64,000 bases of DNA, from contig JAFZIZ010000013.1 of the NCBI GenBank assembly GCA_017554145.1, forward strand, positions 1-64,000, given 5' to 3'. The notes beneath the pieces are model-generated. The model did not search any database. It was given only the letters and a program-made list of their open reading frames with translations, and was not told the origin of the DNA. Positions 41,280-50,282 of the stretch are shown here, piece after piece. The first letter of the stretch is position 1. The number at the start of each line of letters is the position of its first letter. This stretch comes from Prevotella sp. (GTDB lineage: Bacteria > Bacteroidota > Bacteroidia > Bacteroidales > Bacteroidaceae). The translations under genes were made by a program, and so were the position numbers.

Positions 41280-44210
41280 TTAGAATCGGCGACCACCGCC
41301 GAAGCCACCGCCGCCACCGAAGCCACCGCCACCGGGGCCACCACCAGGACCACCGAAGCCGCCACCACGACCGCCACGACCACGCTGACCACCAGGACCA
41401 CCGAAGCCACCACGTGCACCACGACCGCCAAAGACATTCGTACGGTAGATCACGTGCAACATCGCATAGTTGGTAATGGCATTATATTCTGTATCACTGC
41501 GCTGCATGGCAGAGATAGTACGGCTGATAGTTGACTGCTGGTGCAGGATGTCATAGAACTGCAAGGAAAGCGTCAGAGCATTGCCCTTCAGGAAACTCTG
41601 TGATATCTGAGCGTTCCAAATCAACTCGTTGGTATTCATCGAGTTGTCGCTATATCCACGACGACTCTGCATGTTCATGTTCGTCGACAATGCCGTTCCC
41701 CAAGGAGCTGTGATACCAATCATACCACCATAAGAGAACTGCCATGTGTCGAGGTTGTTGGTGGTCTGCAACTCACTGCGGTTTCTCTGATATTGCAAAG
41801 AACCATTGAGTTCAATCTCTAACCATTCATTGCGGTAACTGGCAGCCAGACGCTCACCGATACCAAACGAGTTGGTGACACTCTCCTGAGACTCTTTACT
41901 ATTACCAACACTGACGTAACCCACATTGTGGTTGTAACTGAGGTTCGTCGATGTATTCAGGTTGAAGTATGCGGCAGAGTCGAGAGCTGTGCTGAACATC
42001 AGGAAGAGGCTACCGTTCCAGTTACCATTAATGTTCTCTGGCTTTGTCTCCGTCTTACCTGTCTTCTCATCAATCAATGTTGTCTTGTTGCTGACCGAAT
42101 TAGCTGTGGTCGAGAAGTTTAGGAAGGCACCGATAGACTGCTGATGCTTCTGGAAATAGTCGTTATAGTTCAAACGGAAATTCTGTGTGAATGAAGGTTT
42201 CAGTCCAGGATTACCTCTGCGAATAGCCAATGGGTTGCTATCATCCACAATGTCAAGCAGATCACTGATAGACGGCTGACGACTGTTGGCACGATAGTTG
42301 AAGCGCAACTGACTGGTCTGTGACTTTCTCCAACGGAAATCAAGTGTCGGCGCGAAATTCGTTACAGTACGAGTTGTATCGGCATGTACACCCTGATAGT
42401 CTTGAATATAATGGGACTTCTGAGGAACAACCTGGAAACCGATATTGAACGAATAGGTATTGCGGATGATTCGCAACATGATTTCTGCTGTATGGGTATA
42501 GTTCTTATACTCTGAGAAACGGCTTTGATACTCATCCTTCTCAGGAGTAGAACGCTCCAAATAACTGTCCCATCCACGATAATGGGGATACAGGTCGCTG
42601 AAGTCAGCATTCAGCAGGTTATATGTCTCACGGTCGCTCTTCTGATAACTGTAACCGTAAGTATAACTGAACTGCAAGTAGGTGCGACGCCAAATCGGCT
42701 CACTGTAACTGAAGCGGGCACTATAACTATAATTCGTCGATGGAGTAACACTCCAGCGGTTAGTCTGGTAAGCAGAATCAGCAGCAATCAGTTCCACGAT
42801 ATTATTTGTAAGAGACTTGCTGTCACCCTCGCTCCAGTTACCATTCAACTGAACAGTGATATTACGACCAGAGTTATTCAGTTTCCTATTAAACTGAAGC
42901 ATACCACCTACATTCTTCGAATCACTGTAACTAATACCGTTCTGAATCTGATAGTTCTTGATGATTTGAGGGTCAAGCAGTGTAATATCTATCAATGGAT
43001 CTTTCACATACTGATAAGGATCCTCTGAGAAAGAAGCATTCAAACCTGTCTGTTCACCATCGTTACTATTATAACGGAAATTCGGACGGAACATGATATT
43101 CGTCATGGAGTCGGGTGTCCATTCGATTCGCATCTGGGCATCCCAACCATTTGAACGGGTGAAGTTCTGACTTCTGCTGTTACCAAACTGAGAGACTGTA
43201 GAACTAAAGAAACTCTCAGTACTTCCTTTTGAGAAGGCATCACCATCGTTATGGTTCCAACGTACACTTCCGTCAAGAACCAACTTACCGGTCTTTTCAT
43301 AGTTCATGTTCACACCGATCATCTTTGTTGCGGTCAGTCCCTGACGTCCCATACCGAAACGACCACCACCGCCTCCACCGAAGCCCATGTCATTCACGTT
43401 GTTGGCGCTTGCCATCATCATCAGGGTCATATCTTGCTTCATGAGACCATTGAACGTACGGGCAGAATATCTGTTACGTGTACCAATACCCACATCGTTA
43501 TTGGTCATGAAACCTCTGTTCATACCCGGTTTGATACCGAAGTCGAGCACAGTCTGCTCCTCACCGTCATCAATACCACTGATACGGGCAAGGTCGCTCT
43601 GCTGGTCGTAAGCCTTGATACGGTCGATAATATTCGTAGGAAGATTCTTCATAGCGGTCTTCGTATCACCTGTCATGAACTCCTTACCGTCAACGAGGAT
43701 TTTCTTTACCTCCTTACCGTTAATCTTAATTGAACCATCGTCACCGACTTCAGCACCTGGCAGACGCTTCACGAGTTCCTCAACGACAGAACCTTCTGGT
43801 GTACGGAAGGCGGCTGCATTATATATAAAGGTATCTGCTTTCAACGTTACCTTGGCTGCATGTCCTGTTACGGTAGCACCTTTCAGCATGATAGCATCCG
43901 GATTCAAGGAAATTGTACCCAATGCAACATCCTTATCGGCTGTTACAGTTACACTCTTGGTGAAGGGTTTGAAACCGACACATGTCACCTGAACAATGTA
44001 TTTACCTGTCGCAGGCGACTTCACACGGAACTTTCCGTCTAAGTCAGTCAAACCGCCCGTTACCAACGTACTGTCCGTTTTCAACAAACGTACCGTCGTC
44101 TGTGCTACGGGTTCTTGCGAGTCACTCTCAATCACCGTTCCTGTAACGTGTTGTGCCATCGCAAATGTAGCAGAGGCTACCATCAGCATGCATAAAAGAA
44201 ATCTTTTCAT
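41280..44210 (-). CDS. TonB-dependent-receptor-like outer-membrane barrel with Gly/Arg-rich tail
   Basis: Outer-membrane protein (976 aa from the ATG at 44210). After the signal peptide (ending FAMAQ) comes a carboxypeptidase-regulatory-like domain (about 20-110), a plug-like domain (KLPGAEVGDDGSIKINGKEVKKILVDGKEF) and a long beta-barrel. The last roughly 47 residues are almost only Gly, Arg, Phe and Pro and end in RRF. A shorter Gly-rich stretch (GFGGGGGGRFGMGRQG) occurs near residue 280. The ligand is unknown and no SusD partner is adjacent. The barrel's usual last strand is followed by this disordered tail, which is odd. Confidence 0.85.
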   Translation of the reverse strand: MKRFLLCMLMVASATFAMAQHVTGTVIESDSQEPVAQTTVRLLKTDSTLVTGGLTDLDGKFRVKSPATGKYIVQVTCVGFKPFTKSVTVTADKDVALGTISLNPDAIMLKGATVTGHAAKVTLKADTFIYNAAAFRTPEGSVVEELVKRLPGAEVGDDGSIKINGKEVKKILVDGKEFMTGDTKTAMKNLPTNIIDRIKAYDQQSDLARISGIDDGEEQTVLDFGIKPGMNRGFMTNNDVGIGTRNRYSARTFNGLMKQDMTLMMMASANNVNDMGFGGGGGGRFGMGRQGLTATKMIGVNMNYEKTGKLVLDGSVRWNHNDGDAFSKGSTESFFSSTVSQFGNSRSQNFTRSNGWDAQMRIEWTPDSMTNIMFRPNFRYNSNDGEQTGLNASFSEDPYQYVKDPLIDITLLDPQIIKNYQIQNGISYSDSKNVGGMLQFNRKLNNSGRNITVQLNGNWSEGDSKSLTNNIVELIAADSAYQTNRWSVTPSTNYSYSARFSYSEPIWRRTYLQFSYTYGYSYQKSDRETYNLLNADFSDLYPHYRGWDSYLERSTPEKDEYQSRFSEYKNYTHTAEIMLRIIRNTYSFNIGFQVVPQKSHYIQDYQGVHADTTRTVTNFAPTLDFRWRKSQTSQLRFNYRANSRQPSISDLLDIVDDSNPLAIRRGNPGLKPSFTQNFRLNYNDYFQKHQQSIGAFLNFSTTANSVSNKTTLIDEKTGKTETKPENINGNWNGSLFLMFSTALDSAAYFNLNTSTNLSYNHNVGYVSVGNSKESQESVTNSFGIGERLAASYRNEWLEIELNGSLQYQRNRSELQTTNNLDTWQFSYGGMIGITAPWGTALSTNMNMQSRRGYSDNSMNTNELIWNAQISQSFLKGNALTLSLQFYDILHQQSTISRTISAMQRSDTEYNAITNYAMLHVIYRTNVFGGRGARGGFGGPGGQRGRGGRGGGFGGPGGGPGGGGFGGGGGFGGGRRF

Positions 44211-44352
44211 ATTGTATTTTTTAATCATTAAATGCACATTAATTGCTCTTTTGACGCATCAAAAAAAGAAAAGTTTAAAGGCTTTTAGACAAAAAGTAAG
44301 GTTTTCCATAATTAATTTGCCATTTATAGATGATTTTGCAAATTTTATATTA

Positions 44353-44360
44353 ATTTTGCA
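44353..44360 (+). promoter_or_regulatory. Promoter of aroB (TTTG and TAATTTTG)
   Basis: TAATTTTG about 10 bp before the ATG, with an upstream TTTG near 44336; the leader would be very short. Confidence 0.55.
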
Positions 44361-44367
44361 GCCGCAA

Positions 44368-45420
44368 ATGGAACCACAAAAGGTAATTATCTCCACAAAC
44401 CTGCGTGAGACGCTGAATCAAGCAGTCGAAGGATGTGCTCACGACCGTCTGTTGGTACTCGTTGACGAGACCACCCGACAGTATTGTTATCCCGTCGTAC
44501 GCGACTTCGAATGTATGCGACAGGCACAGATGATTACCATTGGAGCCACCGACACCCATAAGACATTAGACACACTGTCTCACGTATGGAGTGAGATGCA
44601 ACGCTTAGGTGCTACCCGCCACTCGCTGATGATTAATCTGGGTGGTGGTATGGTGACGGACTTAGGTGGTTTTGCTGCTTCTACCTTCAAGCGCGGTATA
44701 CATTATATTAATATACCCACCACCCTACTCTCCATGGTCGATGCCAGTGTAGGCGGAAAGACAGGTATCAATTTCGGTGGTCTGAAGAATGAGATTGGTG
44801 TCTTCAACAATGCACGTTGTGTTATTCTCGACACAACGTTCCTGAAAACCTTGGATGCAGAGAACATCCTTTCCGGCTATGCAGAGATGCTCAAGCACGG
44901 ATTGATTGATAGCGAACATCATTGGGCAGAGTTAATGAATTTTGACCTTGAGTCTCTTGACAATCTAGATATTCTAGGCTCTCTTGTTGAAAAGAGTGTT
45001 GCCGTGAAGCAGCGCATTGTAACAGAAGACCCGACAGAAAAGGGTATCCGTAAGGCATTGAACCTCGGACATACTGTAGGCCATGCCTTCGAGTCGTTTG
45101 CCTTGGAGCACAAGCCCATCCTGCACGGTTATGCCGTTGCATACGGGTTAATCGTAGAGCTCTATCTCTGTTGCGTCAAGACAGGATTCCCGCAAGACAA
45201 GATGCGTCAGACCGTGGCGTTCATCAAGGAACACTACGGACGTCTGCCCATCACCTGCGACGACTATCCGCACCTCTTGGAACTGATGCACCATGACAAG
45301 AAGAACCAAGGTAATGATATCAACTTCACCCTCTTAGGCCATATCGGTGATATCCGTATCAACCAGACGGCCAGCGAGGATGAGATTAAAGAAGCGTTAG
45401 ACTTCTACAGAGAATGCTGA
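44368..45420 (+). CDS. aroB: 3-dehydroquinate synthase
   Basis: AroB (350 aa), second step of the shikimate pathway, NAD- and zinc-dependent. Motifs: GGGMVTDLGGFAASTFKRG, TTLLSMVDASVGGKTGIN, ILSGYAEMLKHGLI, and the metal ligands in LNLGHTVGHAFE and HGYAVAYG. The start is the ATG at 44368; the longer upstream ORF runs through the promoter. A strong hairpin lies 46 bp after the stop. Confidence 0.93.
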   Translation: MEPQKVIISTNLRETLNQAVEGCAHDRLLVLVDETTRQYCYPVVRDFECMRQAQMITIGATDTHKTLDTLSHVWSEMQRLGATRHSLMINLGGGMVTDLGGFAASTFKRGIHYINIPTTLLSMVDASVGGKTGINFGGLKNEIGVFNNARCVILDTTFLKTLDAENILSGYAEMLKHGLIDSEHHWAELMNFDLESLDNLDILGSLVEKSVAVKQRIVTEDPTEKGIRKALNLGHTVGHAFESFALEHKPILHGYAVAYGLIVELYLCCVKTGFPQDKMRQTVAFIKEHYGRLPITCDDYPHLLELMHHDKKNQGNDINFTLLGHIGDIRINQTASEDEIKEALDFYREC

Positions 45421-45466
45421 TTCTCTGGATAGAAAACTACTACCTATTTAAATTGCTAACAACCGA

Positions 45467-45505
45467 AAGTGGGACTGTCCGTGAGGATTCGTCCCACTTA
45501 TATTT
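45467..45505 (+). terminator. Hairpin after aroB, probable terminator
   Basis: Perfect 9-bp stem AAGTGGGAC/GTCCCACTT (45467-45475 and 45491-45499), then ATATTTTG, with a loop of 15 nt. Confidence 0.6.
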
Positions 45506-45526
45506 TGATGTTTAATAATATTTTCG

Positions 45527-45534
45527 TAATTTTG
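45527..45534 (+). promoter_or_regulatory. Promoter of the aldo/keto reductase operon (TTTG-N19-TAATTTTG)
   Basis: TAATTTTG with TTTG at 45504-45507 upstream, a near-consensus Bacteroidetes promoter. Confidence 0.7.
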
Positions 45535-45576
45535 CAGGACATTACAAGCTAATTCTAAAAAAACAGTATAAGAACG

Positions 45577-46527
45577 ATGGTTTACAACGAGATTGGAAAG
45601 ACAGGCATGCGAGTGTCTAATCTGGGATTCGGTGCATCCTCTTTGGGCGGTGTCTTCCATAGCATCCGCGAGGAAGAAGGCATTCAGGCGGTTTTCACAG
45701 CCATTGAACACGGTATTAACTTCATCGACGTGTCGCCCTACTATGGTCATCTGAAGGCAGAGACCGTGTTAGGTAAGGCACTGAAGCAGATTCCCCGTGA
45801 CAAATACTATCTTTCCACGAAGGTAGGACGCTATGGAAAAGACGGTGTGAACACGTGGGACTATAGTGCCGAACGTGCCACTGCCAGTGTCTATGAGAGT
45901 ATGGAGCGCCTGAACGTGGACTATATCGACCTCATCAACGTGCATGACATCGAGTTTCAGGCTTCGTTGCCTGGCGGTCTGCAGAAGATTTGCGATGAGA
46001 CATTGCCTGCCTTGGTGGAACTGAAGAAGAAGGGCGTCGTTGGTCATGTAGGCATCACCGACCTACAACCCGAGAATCTGAAGTGGGTTATCGAGCATGT
46101 GGAGGAAGGTACGGTAGAGAGTATCCTCAACTTCTGCCACTACTCGTTGAACGATACAATGCTCGCAGACTATCTGGGGTTCTTCGAGATGCATGGCGTG
46201 GGCGTCATCAACGCTTCACCGTTCTCTATGGGTCTGCTCTCCCAGCGTGGCGCCCCCGACTGGCATCCCGCTCCCAAGGATCTGCAGGATGCCTGTGCCA
46301 AAGCAGCCGCCTATTGTCAGGAGAAAGGTTACCCCATCGAGAAACTCGCTATCCAGTTCTCTACCAGTCTAAATCCGCGCATTGCCACTACGATCTTCAG
46401 CAGTGCCAATCCGCAGAATGTGCTGAAGAATATCAAATATGTTAATGAGTCGATGGATGAGAATCTCGTAGCAGAGGTGCAGAATATCATCGGCGACCAG
46501 ATGTTTGTCCGTTGGAAGAACAGCTGA
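45577..46527 (+). CDS. Aldo/keto reductase, L-galactose/L-fucose dehydrogenase-like
   Basis: AKR-superfamily oxidoreductase (316 aa) with the catalytic tetrad region: FIDVSPYYGH (Asp, Tyr), STKVGRYG (Lys) and LINVHDIEF (His). The sequence resembles L-galactose dehydrogenases, oxidising the sugar C1 to a lactone. It is followed by a COG3618-like lactonase and a zinc dehydrogenase, the same three activities as a known L-galactose pathway of gut Bacteroides. A heptamer array at its 3' end contains its stop codon and the next gene's ATG. Confidence 0.8.
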   Translation: MVYNEIGKTGMRVSNLGFGASSLGGVFHSIREEEGIQAVFTAIEHGINFIDVSPYYGHLKAETVLGKALKQIPRDKYYLSTKVGRYGKDGVNTWDYSAERATASVYESMERLNVDYIDLINVHDIEFQASLPGGLQKICDETLPALVELKKKGVVGHVGITDLQPENLKWVIEHVEEGTVESILNFCHYSLNDTMLADYLGFFEMHGVGVINASPFSMGLLSQRGAPDWHPAPKDLQDACAKAAAYCQEKGYPIEKLAIQFSTSLNPRIATTIFSSANPQNVLKNIKYVNESMDENLVAEVQNIIGDQMFVRWKNS

Positions 46528-46565
46528 TAACTATTATCTATCATCTATGAACTATCAACTAATCG
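46524..46565. repeat. Heptamer array, CTATCAA/CTATTAT type, 6 units, carrying a stop and a start codon
   Basis: It includes the reductase stop (46525-46527) and the lactonase ATG (46547), and codes the lactonase's first five residues. Confidence 0.9.
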
Positions 46566-47458
46566 ACGCCCATAGCCACCTGTGGCTGACGCAGGATACG
46601 GTCGTCAACGGTCAGCGGATATATCAGTTAGAACCGAACCGTAGTCGCTCAATGTTCTTCGGTGAGGAGCGCCAGATGTTGCCGCCTTATATGACTGACG
46701 GCAAGAACAGCGCTGAGCGTTTCCTCTCAAACATGGACTATGCGCAGGTTTCCGCCGCAGTTGTGACACAGGAGTTCATCGACGGTCTGCAGAACGATTA
46801 TCTTGCGGAAGTCGAGCACCAATACCCGGACCGCTTTTTCACATTCGGAATGGCAGACTATCGCGAACCGGGATTCCTCGAACTGGCAGAGAGACTGATG
46901 CAAGAGTTCAAGGGTATTAAGGTGCCTGCCGCCCGACTGCCACAACAGTTCTTAAACGACGAGATGATGCAGATGATGCACCTGATGGAGGAGCGCGGAA
47001 AGATTCTTGGCATCGAGTTGATGGACGGCGACTTGCAGGTGGGACAATTAAAAGAGATTATTGAGGAATGTCCTCGTCTGAAGATTGCCATCGGTCATTT
47101 CGGTATGGTGACGCGTCCTGGATGGCTCGAGCAAATCAAACTGGCACGCCATGAGAACGTCTTCGTCGAGAGTGGCGGCATCACGTGGCTCTTCAACGAT
47201 GAGTTTTATCCCTTCCCCAGTGCCATACGTGCCATCAAAGAGGCTGCCGATCTCGTAGGTATGGAGAAACTGATGTGGGGTAGCGACTATCCGCGCACCA
47301 TCACTGCCATCACCTACAAGATGTCGTACGACTTTATCGAGAAATCGACAGAACTCACCCCCGAGGAGAAACGACTCTTCCTCGGCGAGAATGCCCGCCG
47401 TTTCTTCGAATTCCAAGAACTTATTGATTTACCGTATATTAAAAATATGTCAGAATGA
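46547..47458 (+). CDS. Amidohydrolase-2 (COG3618-like) sugar lactonase
   Basis: TIM-barrel amidohydrolase (303 aa from the ATG at 46547). Metal-ligand motif IDAHSHLW at the N-terminus, a conserved KIAIGHFGM and the C-terminal WGSDYPR with the catalytic Asp. COG3618 members hydrolyse L-galactono-, L-fucono- or rhamnono-lactones. It overlaps the next gene by ATGA. Confidence 0.8.
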   Translation: MNYQLIDAHSHLWLTQDTVVNGQRIYQLEPNRSRSMFFGEERQMLPPYMTDGKNSAERFLSNMDYAQVSAAVVTQEFIDGLQNDYLAEVEHQYPDRFFTFGMADYREPGFLELAERLMQEFKGIKVPAARLPQQFLNDEMMQMMHLMEERGKILGIELMDGDLQVGQLKEIIEECPRLKIAIGHFGMVTRPGWLEQIKLARHENVFVESGGITWLFNDEFYPFPSAIRAIKEAADLVGMEKLMWGSDYPRTITAITYKMSYDFIEKSTELTPEEKRLFLGENARRFFEFQELIDLPYIKNMSE

Positions 47459-48474
47459 AAGCAATACAGATTAAAGCCGAGCGCCAGATGGCGGTCGTAG
47501 ATATTCCAGAACAAGAGATGAAATCCAACGAAGTACTGCTTCGCTTAGAATATGTAGGATTCTGCGGATCCGACCTTAATACCTTCTTGGGCAGAAATCC
47601 TATGGTGAAAATGCCCGTGATACCGGGTCATGAGGTGGGGGCCGTCATTGAGAAGGTAGGTGCCGACGTGCCCGAGGGTCTGAAGCCTGGCATGGCGGTC
47701 ACCGTCAATCCCTACACCAACTGTGGTCATTGCGCCTCCTGTCGTAACCGTCGTGTCAATGCCTGCGAACACAACGAGACACTCGGTGTACAGCGCAACG
47801 GTGCTATGCGTGAGTATATCGCCCTGCCTTGGGAAAAGATTATCCCTGCCGGCGAGCTCTCGCCTCGCACCTGTGCCCTGATTGAACCGATGAGTGTGGG
47901 ATTCCATGCTGTCAGCCGCGCCCAAGTGACTGATATCGATGTGGTGATGGTCATCGGTTGCGGCATGGTGGGTATGGGAGCCGTTGTCCGCAGTGCCCTG
48001 CGCGGAGCCACCGTCATTGCTGCCGATATCGACGATGAGAAACTCGCCATCGCCCGTGAGATGGGCGCCGCCTATACCATTAACACCCTTACTGAAGATG
48101 TCCATGTCCGTTTGCAGGAGATCACTGGTGGCTTCGGTCCTGACGTCATCATCGAGGCGGTAGGCAGCGTCCCCACCTATCAGATGGCAGTCAACGAAGT
48201 AGCCTTTACCGGTCGCGTCGTCTGCATCGGCTATGCCAAGACCGAAGTATCCTTCCAGACCAAGTATTTCGTACAGAAAGAGCTCGACATCCGAGGCTCA
48301 CGTAATGCCCTGCCCTCCGACTTCCGCGCTGTCATCCACTACTTGGAGCGTGGCACCTGCCCCGTCAACCGCCTCATCTCTGCCGACGTCACTCCCGAGC
48401 AGGCTGCTGCCGCTATGCAGCAGTGGTCCGAGGCTCCCGGCAAAGTCTTTAGAATCCTAATAAAATTCTCCTAG
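47455..48474 (+). CDS. Zinc-dependent alcohol dehydrogenase, L-galactonate dehydrogenase-like
   Basis: Medium-chain dehydrogenase (339 aa). Catalytic zinc ligands GFCGSD and GHEVGAVIEKVG, structural zinc cysteines in NCGHCASCRNRRVNAC, and a Rossmann motif VIGCGMVGMGA are all present. It would oxidise the sugar acid freed by the lactonase (for example L-galactonate to L-tagaturonate), feeding hexuronate catabolism. The substrate is an inference from the neighbours. Confidence 0.8.
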   Translation: MKAIQIKAERQMAVVDIPEQEMKSNEVLLRLEYVGFCGSDLNTFLGRNPMVKMPVIPGHEVGAVIEKVGADVPEGLKPGMAVTVNPYTNCGHCASCRNRRVNACEHNETLGVQRNGAMREYIALPWEKIIPAGELSPRTCALIEPMSVGFHAVSRAQVTDIDVVMVIGCGMVGMGAVVRSALRGATVIAADIDDEKLAIAREMGAAYTINTLTEDVHVRLQEITGGFGPDVIIEAVGSVPTYQMAVNEVAFTGRVVCIGYAKTEVSFQTKYFVQKELDIRGSRNALPSDFRAVIHYLERGTCPVNRLISADVTPEQAAAAMQQWSEAPGKVFRILIKFS

Positions 48475-48502
48475 TATCAAATTAGTAAATTGATTTCTAT
48501 CT

Positions 48503-48572
48503 ATATACTTAACCCTCATTAGTTATATATTAAGCAGGTATAAACTATATACTTAGCACTCATAAACTATAT
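48503..48572. repeat. Imperfect 26-bp direct repeat pair
   Basis: Copies at 48503-48528 and 48547-48572 share ATATACTTA at the start and TATAT at the end, with 44 bp between starts. The spacer is AT-rich. No gene is seen in this 156-bp gap. Confidence 0.75.
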
Positions 48573-48575
48573 CAT

Positions 48576-48600
48576 AAAAAAGGGAGCCCGAAGGTTCCCT
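48576..48600 (-). terminator. Intrinsic terminator of the 48631 lipoprotein gene
   Basis: GGGAACC-TTCG-GGCTCCC on the minus strand (48599-48582), 7-bp stem with a TTCG tetraloop, followed by TTTTTTATG. Confidence 0.85.
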
Positions 48601-48630
48601 TGAAAGTTTATTCGAAATCGTAATACGGAT

Positions 48631-49200
48631 TTACTTAAAGCTGACGTTTTCAAGAATAGTCTTCAAGTTGGCAGTGATGGCAGCCTTAGCCTCTTCCTTC
48701 GTCAACTTGTGAGCACCTGTAGAAAGCTTCACCTGGAAAGTACCCTTCTCCATAGGTGTGGCAGCACCGAGATATAACGATCCGTTTTTATTTTCGTTTT
48801 CGAAAACTACATACTCACGACCATTAACGGTGATGTTGTCAATAGCCTTGCTTCCCTCTTTCTCGCGCTCTGCCTTATATCTGTCGAGGTCGATATATGA
48901 TACGTAGTTGGGGCTGGCTGTGGTGAAAGGAGGCTCTTTCAGTCCGAGCACGCAAGAGTTGCTGACCATGCGGCTGCGAGCCTTCCAACCCTCGGGCACC
49001 TTAATGGTGTAGATGTCGCTTGAGATTTCGGTCTGATCCTCAATCTTTACTTCCTGCTGGGGCTCTTCAGCCTTCTGCTCTGTCTGCTCCTCGGCAGCTG
49101 CTGAGTCCTGACCCTCGGCGTTCTGAGCCGTCTTGTTACCACACGATACCATTGTTGCTGCTAAAACTGCAACGGCGAAACTGAATAATACTTTTTTCAT
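48631..49200 (-). CDS. Acidic lipoprotein, unknown function
   Basis: 189-aa lipoprotein with lipobox TMVSCGNK (Cys at 20). After it comes a Glu/Gln/Ala-rich linker (about 25-55), then a compact beta-rich domain with YTIKVPEGWKARSRM, typical of proteins of unknown function in Bacteroidales, ending in a helix and strand. I do not recognise a function. Transcribed alone: promoter TATCTTTG at 49249-49256 and an intrinsic terminator after it. Confidence 0.7.
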   Translation of the reverse strand: MKKVLFSFAVAVLAATMVSCGNKTAQNAEGQDSAAAEEQTEQKAEEPQQEVKIEDQTEISSDIYTIKVPEGWKARSRMVSNSCVLGLKEPPFTTASPNYVSYIDLDRYKAEREKEGSKAIDNITVNGREYVVFENENKNGSLYLGAATPMEKGTFQVKLSTGAHKLTKEEAKAAITANLKTILENVSFK

Positions 49201-49248
49201 TGCTGTTAATTGTTTAAATGGTTAATGTAAATGTTATAAGAATTGCTG

Positions 49249-49256
49249 CAAAGATA
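49249..49256 (-). promoter_or_regulatory. TAnnTTTG promoter of the 48631 lipoprotein gene
   Basis: Minus-strand TATCTTTG followed by CAGCA. Confidence 0.6.
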
Positions 49257-49298
49257 CAAAGAAAAATATAGACTCACAAGAAATCTATACAAAAAAGA

Positions 49299-50282
49299 CT
49301 AAAGTCCTTGCGCCAAGCGCTCAGCTTCAGCACGGGCAGGCTTGCCTGTGGCGGTCATCGGGATGTGGTCAACAAAGAGGATACGGCGGGGCTGCCAGTA
49401 ACGAGGGAGGACGCTGCGGCAGAGCGTTTGTATCGCAGGGATATCGGTGGATTCGGTGAGCAAGACGACCTGTTCGCCAAGGCTCGTATCCGGAACTTTG
49501 GTAATCATGAAAGGAGCAGCGAGATGGGGACGCAGCAGTCGCTCCACCTCCTCTATCTGTATCTTGATACCACCCGAGCAAATGACATTATCCTTTCTGC
49601 CAAGAATACGGAATTGGTGAGTGGTGAGTGCTGAGTGGTGAGTGGTAAGTGGCAAAAGTTCTGCGATATCGTTGGTGACCAGCGGACCGTCGTGGACGGC
49701 AGGGGCATCGATAACGAGACAGCCCTCATCGTTGAGCGAGACAGTGACGCCCTCGAAGGGAGTGTACCAGTCGCTACGCTCAGGACCATTCAGTCGACGC
49801 AGGGCGATATGCGACAATGTCTCCGTCATGCCGTAGGTACTCCACACGTAATTAGGAAAGTCTTTCAGCGCCTCCGCCAACTCATCGTTGATGGCTCCAC
49901 CGCCAATCAGCAAGTGGCGAATCTGGCGCAAGCGTTCAGGAGCCTGCTGCAAGAGATTCCAGACCTGAAGGGGAACCATCGCTGCCAAATCAACCGTCCC
50001 TTCCCACTCAGGACACCCCTTTGGCTCCACGCTCACCAACCGCATTCCGCAAGTCAGTGCCCTTACCACCATCATCTTGCCAGCAATATAGTCGAGGGGC
50101 ATGCAGAGCAGGGCGGTGTCTCCCTCATGAAGTCCAAGAAACTGACAGGTGATACGTGCCGAAGCCCCCATGCGTCGTTTCTCCACGAGCATCGGTTTCG
50201 GCTGTCCCGTCGACCCACTGGTATGCACCAATATCGTCGGACTCTCGTTATGCCATTCGGCTAAGAATTCCTCAACTGTCAA
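49299..50282 (-). CDS. menE: o-Succinylbenzoate-CoA ligase
   Basis: MenE (327 aa), an adenylating enzyme of menaquinone synthesis. It has the P-loop HTSGSTGQPKPM, WSTYGMTE, and a C-terminal GRKDNVICSGGIKIQ and TATGKPAR. It is shorter at the N-terminus than many homologues. The start is TTG inside a heptamer array, with an in-frame stop directly before it; no ATG is available. Residues about 209-222 (LTTHHSALTTH) come from another array, between the main and C-terminal domains. Last gene of the men operon. Confidence 0.85.
   Translation of the reverse strand: MTVEEFLAEWHNESPTILVHTSGSTGQPKPMLVEKRRMGASARITCQFLGLHEGDTALLCMPLDYIAGKMMVVRALTCGMRLVSVEPKGCPEWEGTVDLAAMVPLQVWNLLQQAPERLRQIRHLLIGGGAINDELAEALKDFPNYVWSTYGMTETLSHIALRRLNGPERSDWYTPFEGVTVSLNDEGCLVIDAPAVHDGPLVTNDIAELLPLTTHHSALTTHQFRILGRKDNVICSGGIKIQIEEVERLLRPHLAAPFMITKVPDTSLGEQVVLLTESTDIPAIQTLCRSVLPRYWQPRRILFVDHIPMTATGKPARAEAERLAQGL
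49614..49655. repeat. Heptamer array inside menE, GTGGTGA type, 6 units
   Basis: 42 bp, in frame, adding 14 residues just before the GRKD hinge motif. Confidence 0.93.

Noticed and set aside
47545-48105. 186-aa minus-strand ORF opposite the zinc dehydrogenase
   Set aside because: Shadow of a gene with intact zinc and Rossmann motifs; the composition is His/Asp/Gly-rich and no family is recognisable.
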